NCBI GenBank assembly: GCA_947176965.1
Contig: CAMWSU010000009.1
Span: 1 to 52,462, forward strand
Direction: 5' to 3'
From: an uncultured Lachnospiraceae bacterium
GTDB taxonomy: Bacteria > Bacillota > Clostridia > Lachnospirales > Lachnospiraceae
Length of the DNA: 52,462 nt
A model generated the notes under the pieces. That model ran no database searches, was not told the origin of the DNA, and saw only the letters and a program-made list of their open reading frames with translations. This document shows positions 49,310 through 52,462 of this stretch, piece by piece. The position numbers and the translations under genes were made by a program. Every line of letters begins with the position of its first letter. The stretch's first letter is position 1.

Positions 49310-50281
49310 GTCCCTTCCGGTCAGAATATGGAAGAATTCCGTGTAGTCCGTCCTGTTTTCGCCCATATAAGAGATTGCGGTGCGCGGGTGCTGGTTTAAG
49401 ATGCCGGTCAGCATATAAGGAACGTCGTAGCCCCAAAGCAGCCCGTCCGCTTTCAGCTTTGTGATATGCTTTTCTATGAACTGAAGAGCGGGATATAAAT
49501 TGTATTTCGGATTTTTGAGAAAACCGAGCAGAAGCTCCATCGCGCAGTTGCCTGCGCCCCTGCCGAGGCAGCCATAGGTAGCGTCAAGGTAGTTCACGCC
49601 GTCGCCGACCGCTTCGATCGTGTTGGCAAACGCAAGCTGCTGATTGTTATGCGCATGGATGCCGATCTCTTTTCCGTATTTTGCGCCGATCTCCATATAG
49701 AGATTGCAGATGCGGGCAATCTGTTCCGGATAAAGGGAACCATAGCTGTCCACAATATAGATCGCGTCCACGCTGGAGCGTGCGATGATCTCAAGGGCGG
49801 CTCGCCAATCCTGCTCGCCGCTCGTGGAGATTGCCATGATATTGCAGGTTGTTTCGTAGCCCTTGCGGTTGGCGTCCTCGATCATATCGACGGCGGCGGG
49901 AATCTGATGAATGTATGTCGCGATGCGGATCATGTCGATGGGGCTGTCCGATCGGTTTACAATGTCGTTCTTGTAATCGCAGCGTCCGACGTCCGCCATG
50001 ACTGAGATTTTTAAGTCGCTGTCGTTGTCGCCGACGATCGCGCGAATATCCTCATCCTTACAGAATTTCCATTTGCCGAATTCGGATTCCTTGAACATCT
50101 CCGTCGATGCTTTATATCCAAACTCCATATAGTCCACACCCGCCTTAATGTTCGCGCGGTAGAGATCCCTTACGAATTCATCCGTAAAGAAGAAATTATT
50201 GACAAGACCGCCGTCGCGCAACGTTGCGTCGAGCACGCGTATCTCGGGACGATAATCAAGGAGCTTTGAGATTTCTTTCAT
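49307..50281 (-). CDS. DRE-TIM metallolyase family aldolase
   Basis: This 324-residue protein has the HMGL-like signatures: VLDATLRDGG (residues 18-27) for metal and base, IGIHAHNNQQLA with the metal histidines, and GCLGRGAGNCAMELL. It belongs with 4-hydroxy-2-oxovalerate aldolase-like and related 'aldolase catalytic domain' proteins. It lacks the dimerisation domain of isopropylmalate synthases. The substrate is unknown and no pathway partner adjoins it. Upstream there is an extended -10 promoter and a 29-bp dyad; downstream its stop codon abuts a double-hairpin repeat. Confidence 0.85.
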   Translation of the reverse strand: MKEISKLLDYRPEIRVLDATLRDGGLVNNFFFTDEFVRDLYRANIKAGVDYMEFGYKASTEMFKESEFGKWKFCKDEDIRAIVGDNDSDLKISVMADVGRCDYKNDIVNRSDSPIDMIRIATYIHQIPAAVDMIEDANRKGYETTCNIMAISTSGEQDWRAALEIIARSSVDAIYIVDSYGSLYPEQIARICNLYMEIGAKYGKEIGIHAHNNQQLAFANTIEAVGDGVNYLDATYGCLGRGAGNCAMELLLGFLKNPKYNLYPALQFIEKHITKLKADGLLWGYDVPYMLTGILNQHPRTAISYMGENRTDYTEFFHILTGRD

Positions 50282-50321
50282 GGTAATAGGTACCTGCCTT
50301 TCTGTTGGTCATTGGTTAATC

Positions 50322-50350
50322 GCACGTTAAAGTGTAACGCTTCAACGTGC
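50322..50350 (-). promoter_or_regulatory. Twenty-nine-base dyad, putative operator of the aldolase gene
   Basis: GCACGTT (50322-50328) and AACGTGC (50344-50350) flank an inner dyad AAGTG-TAA-CGCTT. The whole is an almost complete palindrome, with one A-C mismatch and one G-U pair. It lies between the promoter (50377-50385) and the start codon, in a position suited to a repressor. Confidence 0.6.
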
Positions 50351-50376
50351 TAAAATATCAAATAGGTTGCTTCATT

Positions 50377-50385
50377 AGTATAACA
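50377..50385 (-). promoter_or_regulatory. Extended -10 promoter of the aldolase gene
   Basis: The reverse strand reads TGTTATACT, an extended -10 (TGnTATACT). The -35 region is a T-rich tract shared with the mtnN terminator, with no good TTGACA. Confidence 0.55.
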
Positions 50386-50391
50386 CATAAC

Positions 50392-50429
50392 AAAAAAATG
50401 CCAACCCCCAAAATGATGGGAGTCGGCAT
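50392..50429 (-). terminator. Terminator of mtnN
   Basis: On the reverse strand ATGCCGACTCCC pairs with GGGGGTTGGCAT, followed by a T-run of seven. The 3' end is inside the aldolase promoter region. Confidence 0.85.
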
Positions 50430-50501
50430 GAATTTGAAAAATGAGGTATTTTATATCTGTATAAGGTTCTGCCGGATAGGTACAAATGTGAAAAGAAGGA
50501 C

Positions 50502-51197
50502 TTAAAGCCGTTCCAGCATCGCCTCAACAAGCTTTGCGGAATGCAGCGCTGCGCCGTGCTCGAACGTCGGATAGTCCATTTCGGCGCTGTCGTCCGCTTT
50601 GTCGGAGATCGCGCGGATGATCACGAACGGCAGTCCGTTTAAGTAAGCGGCCTGCGCGATTGCCGCGCCTTCCATTTCGGTGCAGCAGCCGTCGAAGGTC
50701 TGAATGAGAAACTCTTTCTTTTCTTTTGAAGAAATAAATTGATCGCCGCTGACAACACGTCCCCGAAATACCTGAATATCCGTATTCACTTCACGGCATA
50801 CCGCCATTGCGGTATCTGAAAGGGATTTGTCCGCTTCAAAATTAAAAACGGGGATCTGCGGGATCTGTCCGACCTGATAACCGAACACGGTCACATCCAT
50901 ATCGTGCTGTACGGCGTCCGTGGAAACAACAATATCGCCGATATTGATCTCTGCGCGCAGGGAGCCTGCAATGCCTGTGTTAATGACATGCGTGACAGAA
51001 AAAAGATCATGCAGGATCTGAACGCAGATACCGGCATTGACCTTGCCGATGCCGCATTTTACGATCACAACGGGAACGTTGTTTAAGGTGCCGTCAAAAA
51101 ATTCCATGGAAGCGACGGTTTTGGTTGACACATCTGTCATTTTCTCTTTGAGTGTGGCGATCTCCAAATCCATCGCCCCGATAATTCCTATTTTCAT
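50502..51197 (-). CDS. mtnN: 5'-methylthioadenosine / S-adenosylhomocysteine nucleosidase
   Basis: This 231-residue protein has the family motifs: IGIIGAMDLEI at the N-terminus, VIVKCGIGKVNA, VINTGIAGSL, the substrate-site CCTEMEGAAIAQAA and the catalytic Asp in IIRAISDKADD. It cleaves adenine from S-adenosylhomocysteine and methylthioadenosine, supplying S-ribosylhomocysteine to LuxS, which is encoded immediately upstream on the same strand. A GGAAACA-type site precedes the start. Secure call. Confidence 0.97.
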   Translation of the reverse strand: MKIGIIGAMDLEIATLKEKMTDVSTKTVASMEFFDGTLNNVPVVIVKCGIGKVNAGICVQILHDLFSVTHVINTGIAGSLRAEINIGDIVVSTDAVQHDMDVTVFGYQVGQIPQIPVFNFEADKSLSDTAMAVCREVNTDIQVFRGRVVSGDQFISSKEKKEFLIQTFDGCCTEMEGAAIAQAAYLNGLPFVIIRAISDKADDSAEMDYPTFEHGAALHSAKLVEAMLERL

Positions 51198-51241
51198 TTG
51201 AGTGTTTCCTTTCTGTATCCATAATCATACTTCTCAATCCC

Positions 51242-51297
51242 GGAAGAATCGCGCGGCGATTCTTCGAAAGAATGGCGCTTTGCGCCATTCTTTTTTA
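51242..51297 (+). repeat. Dispersed double-hairpin element, copy B
   Basis: Hairpin 1 (51243-51252 with 51256-51265) and hairpin 2 (51268-51278 with 51282-51292) have the same linker and T6 end as copy A. The loops differ and all stems stay paired. The last TTA is the luxS stop codon. It lies in the luxS-mtnN intergenic region. Confidence 0.82.
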
Positions 51298-51774
51298 TTG
51301 CGGATAAACCAAATGCGCGTCGTCAATCTGATAAAGCACATTGTCAAGATAGCGAGCCGCGAGGTAGTTTGCCATGCCGAGGTTCATATCAAGATAGTTG
51401 CCGCAGTCTTTCGGACTTGCGCCCGGAACCTCATCCTTATAGTCGCGGATAAACTCATACATCTCCTGCATGAGAGGCACGATCTCTTTGGAAGTCAGAT
51501 CGCCCGCGAGAATGAGATAAAAGCCCGTCCGACAGCCCATGGGACCAAAATACACAACTTTATCCTTGTACTCTGCATGATTGCGGAGAAATGTTGCACC
51601 AAGGTGCTCGATCGTGTGAACCTCCGCCGTATTCATAACCGGCTCGTCATTGGGTGAAGTCATGCGCAGGTCAAAGGTGGTGAGTGTTTCGTTGCCGACA
51701 TGATCTTTTCGGGAAACATACACACCCGGCTGCAATTTCAGATGGTCGATCGTAAAGCTTGCTATTTTTTCCAT
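51295..51774 (-). CDS. luxS: S-ribosylhomocysteine lyase
   Basis: This 159-residue protein has the metal ligands His53 and His57 in EVHTIEH and Cys124 in PKDCGNY, with catalytic Cys81 in FGPMGCRTGFYL. It splits S-ribosylhomocysteine into homocysteine and the AI-2 precursor DPD. The start at 51774 is preferred: AAAGGA lies 9 bases upstream, whereas an ATG three codons earlier touches that site. It is cotranscribed with mtnN from a promoter at 51850-51878. Whether AI-2 is a signal here is unknown. Confidence 0.97.
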   Translation of the reverse strand: MEKIASFTIDHLKLQPGVYVSRKDHVGNETLTTFDLRMTSPNDEPVMNTAEVHTIEHLGATFLRNHAEYKDKVVYFGPMGCRTGFYLILAGDLTSKEIVPLMQEMYEFIRDYKDEVPGASPKDCGNYLDMNLGMANYLAARYLDNVLYQIDDAHLVYPQ

Positions 51775-51849
51775 AAAAAGCATCCTTTCTTAAAAAATCA
51801 TAGAGCGCAGCCAGACGTGCAGTAAAGTCTGACCGTATATCCAAGCACC

Positions 51850-51878
51850 AGTATAGCACGAATCTTTGTTTTTTACAA
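51850..51878 (-). promoter_or_regulatory. Promoter of the luxS-mtnN operon
   Basis: On the reverse strand TTGTAA (51873-51878), a 17-base spacer and TATACT (51850-51855) with an extended TGC are present. The leader of about 70 bases contains a small CAGAC/GTCTG hairpin. It is too short for an S-box. Confidence 0.7.
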
Positions 51879-51885
51879 AAGACTA

Positions 51886-51913
51886 TTGACATTATACTAA
51901 AAAAATATATAAT
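51886..51913 (+). promoter_or_regulatory. Consensus promoter of perR
   Basis: A perfect TTGACA (51886-51891) and a perfect TATAAT (51908-51913) are separated by 16 bases. It is divergent from the luxS promoter. Confidence 0.88.
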
Positions 51914-51918
51914 AAAAC

Positions 51919-51931
51919 AGTAATCATTACT
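51919..51931 (+). promoter_or_regulatory. Per-box-like operator
   Basis: A perfect dyad AGTAAT-C-ATTACT (51919-51931) sits about 5 bases after the -10. It resembles the TAATnATTA core of Fur/PerR boxes (TTATAATnATTATAA), so autoregulation by the following gene product is likely. Confidence 0.65.
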
Positions 51932-51965
51932 AATATTGGAAAGCATGTGAAGAAGGGGATGCTTG

Positions 51966-52358
51966 ATGGCGTTAAAGTACAGCAGACAGCGTGAAGCAAT
52001 TAAAGAATTTCTCTGTACGAGAAAAGACCATCCGACGGCGGATGTTGTCTATGCGAATGTGAGCAGGCAATATCCGAATATCAGTCTCGGAACGGTATAC
52101 CGCAATCTAACGCTGTTAGCGGATATGGGTGAGATCCGCCGGCTGCACCTCGGGGACGGTCAGGATCATTTTGATGCGGATACGTCGGAGCACTATCATT
52201 TTATCTGTCAGAAATGCGGCAGGGTGATGGACCTGCAGATGGAGAGCATTGAAAAGATCAACGACCTTGCAGGCGTCGGATTTGACGGGCAGATCGCCGG
52301 ACATATTACTTATTTTTACGGTGTGTGCGGAGAATGCAGCACACAGAAACAGCAGTAA
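51966..52358 (+). CDS. perR: PerR-type Fur family peroxide-responsive repressor
   Basis: This 130-residue protein has a winged-helix DNA-binding domain (HPTADVVYANV, ISLGTVYRNLTLLADMGEI) and a dimerisation domain. The regulatory metal site is visible in DHFDADTSEHYHF (His, Asp and His residues), and the structural zinc site in CQKCG and CGEC. Residue arrangement fits PerR better than Fur, and the downstream rubredoxin-like ORF supports an oxidative-stress role. The start at 51966 follows AAGGGGAT. It has its own consensus promoter and an overlapping Per-box-like dyad. Confidence 0.88.
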   Translation: MALKYSRQREAIKEFLCTRKDHPTADVVYANVSRQYPNISLGTVYRNLTLLADMGEIRRLHLGDGQDHFDADTSEHYHFICQKCGRVMDLQMESIEKINDLAGVGFDGQIAGHITYFYGVCGECSTQKQQ

Positions 52359-52428
52359 GGAGAGGGAATGATCATGGGCGTGATGCTCATATCAAAATAA
52401 TTTTTTAACAGGAAAAGGAGAAAAGGCT

Positions 52429-52462
52429 ATGAAATTTGTATGTTCTGTATGTGGTTATGTAC
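52429..52462 (+). CDS. Rubredoxin-domain protein, start only (possible rubrerythrin)
   Basis: Eleven codons, MKFVCSVCGYV, are visible before the window ends. The C-x2-C-G-Y-V motif is the first iron-binding half of a rubredoxin domain. After perR, a rubrerythrin with an N-terminal rubredoxin or a rubredoxin-linked peroxide reductase is likely. AAAAGGAGAAAAGG provides the ribosome binding site. Identity beyond the motif is inferred from context. Confidence 0.7.
   Translation, partial: MKFVCSVCGYV

Noticed and set aside
49110-49436. 108-codon reverse frame near the aldolase 3' end
   Set aside because: It overlaps the aldolase gene in another frame and crosses the double-hairpin element; no ribosome binding site.
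51775-51849. S-box or SAH riboswitch before luxS
   Set aside because: The leader is only about 70 bases and shows just one small hairpin, too short for these riboswitches.

Overview
The window is a piece of chromosome from a low-to-mid G+C, Gram-positive, motile and probably spore-forming anaerobe of the class Clostridia, most likely family Lachnospiraceae. The inference rests on gene content: a flagellin/FliS/DUF6240 operon behind a sigma-28-like promoter, a secretin-free Tad/Flp pilus locus, BofA and DUF2508 (sporulation-associated), a FeoA-FeoB fusion, a PerR-type regulator in front of a rubredoxin-like ORF, and DUF5702, DUF6382 and DUF4349 proteins. Coding density is high and ribosome binding sites are strong AGGAGG-like sequences. 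The tRNA does not encode its CCA end. No rRNA, CRISPR array, prophage or intact IS element was seen.

Layout. 1-5255: partial DUF1905 protein (-), a flotillin (+), a TraX-like membrane protein (-), a clan GH-A-like glycosidase (+) and a small protein with a GGSDGPT motif (+). 5262-12263: FeoAB (-), a small anchored protein (-), a response regulator with an HD-GYP domain (+), an Rpn-like nuclease (-), a hemerythrin-CheX-receiver protein (+) and tRNA-Lys (-). 12437-16093: aminopeptidase P, TatD and RsmA (all +). 16214-21244: a 1013-residue TPR/coiled-coil/AAA-like protein directly followed by glgB. 21273-26232: flagellar operon. 26412-27640: a scar in which an XRE regulator fragment runs into an ABC ATPase fragment. 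27639-28350: DUF2508 and BofA, divergent. 28615-39428: Tad pilus locus of about eleven tightly packed genes, ending with DUF6382 and rhomboid genes. 39488-46971: flavodoxin-SCP2 fusion, HIT protein, an orphan toroid-like protein, murG and a TSCPD protein (-), a membrane protein, pgi and a 2-hydroxyacid dehydrogenase. 47207-47757: Phd/ParE-type toxin-antitoxin pair. 47841-51774: DUF4349 lipoprotein, DRE-TIM aldolase, mtnN and luxS (all -). 51886-52462: perR with a consensus promoter and a Per-box-like operator, then the start of a rubredoxin-domain protein.

How the parts work together. MtnN and LuxS form the S-adenosylhomocysteine detoxification and AI-2 branch of the methyl cycle. PerR and the following rubredoxin-like ORF, the hemerythrin protein and FeoAB point to management of oxygen and iron. 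The HD-GYP and hemerythrin-CheX-receiver proteins, the flagellar operon and the Tad pilus suggest regulated switching between motility and attachment.

The most unusual points are: (i) a flagellar promoter whose start site lies inside the preceding gene's terminator hairpin; (ii) the very large DUF6240 protein translationally coupled to a cysteine-containing flagellin; (iii) the AAA-like protein with a lysine-less P-loop next to glgB; (iv) a Tad locus with aberrant parts (58-residue acidic pilin leader, TadC with an Ig-like insert, TadE with two Cys/His modules); and (v) a dispersed double-hairpin element that twice abuts a stop codon exactly. I saw no clear unknown defence system. All calls come from reading the sequence and from family knowledge; no database search was run.
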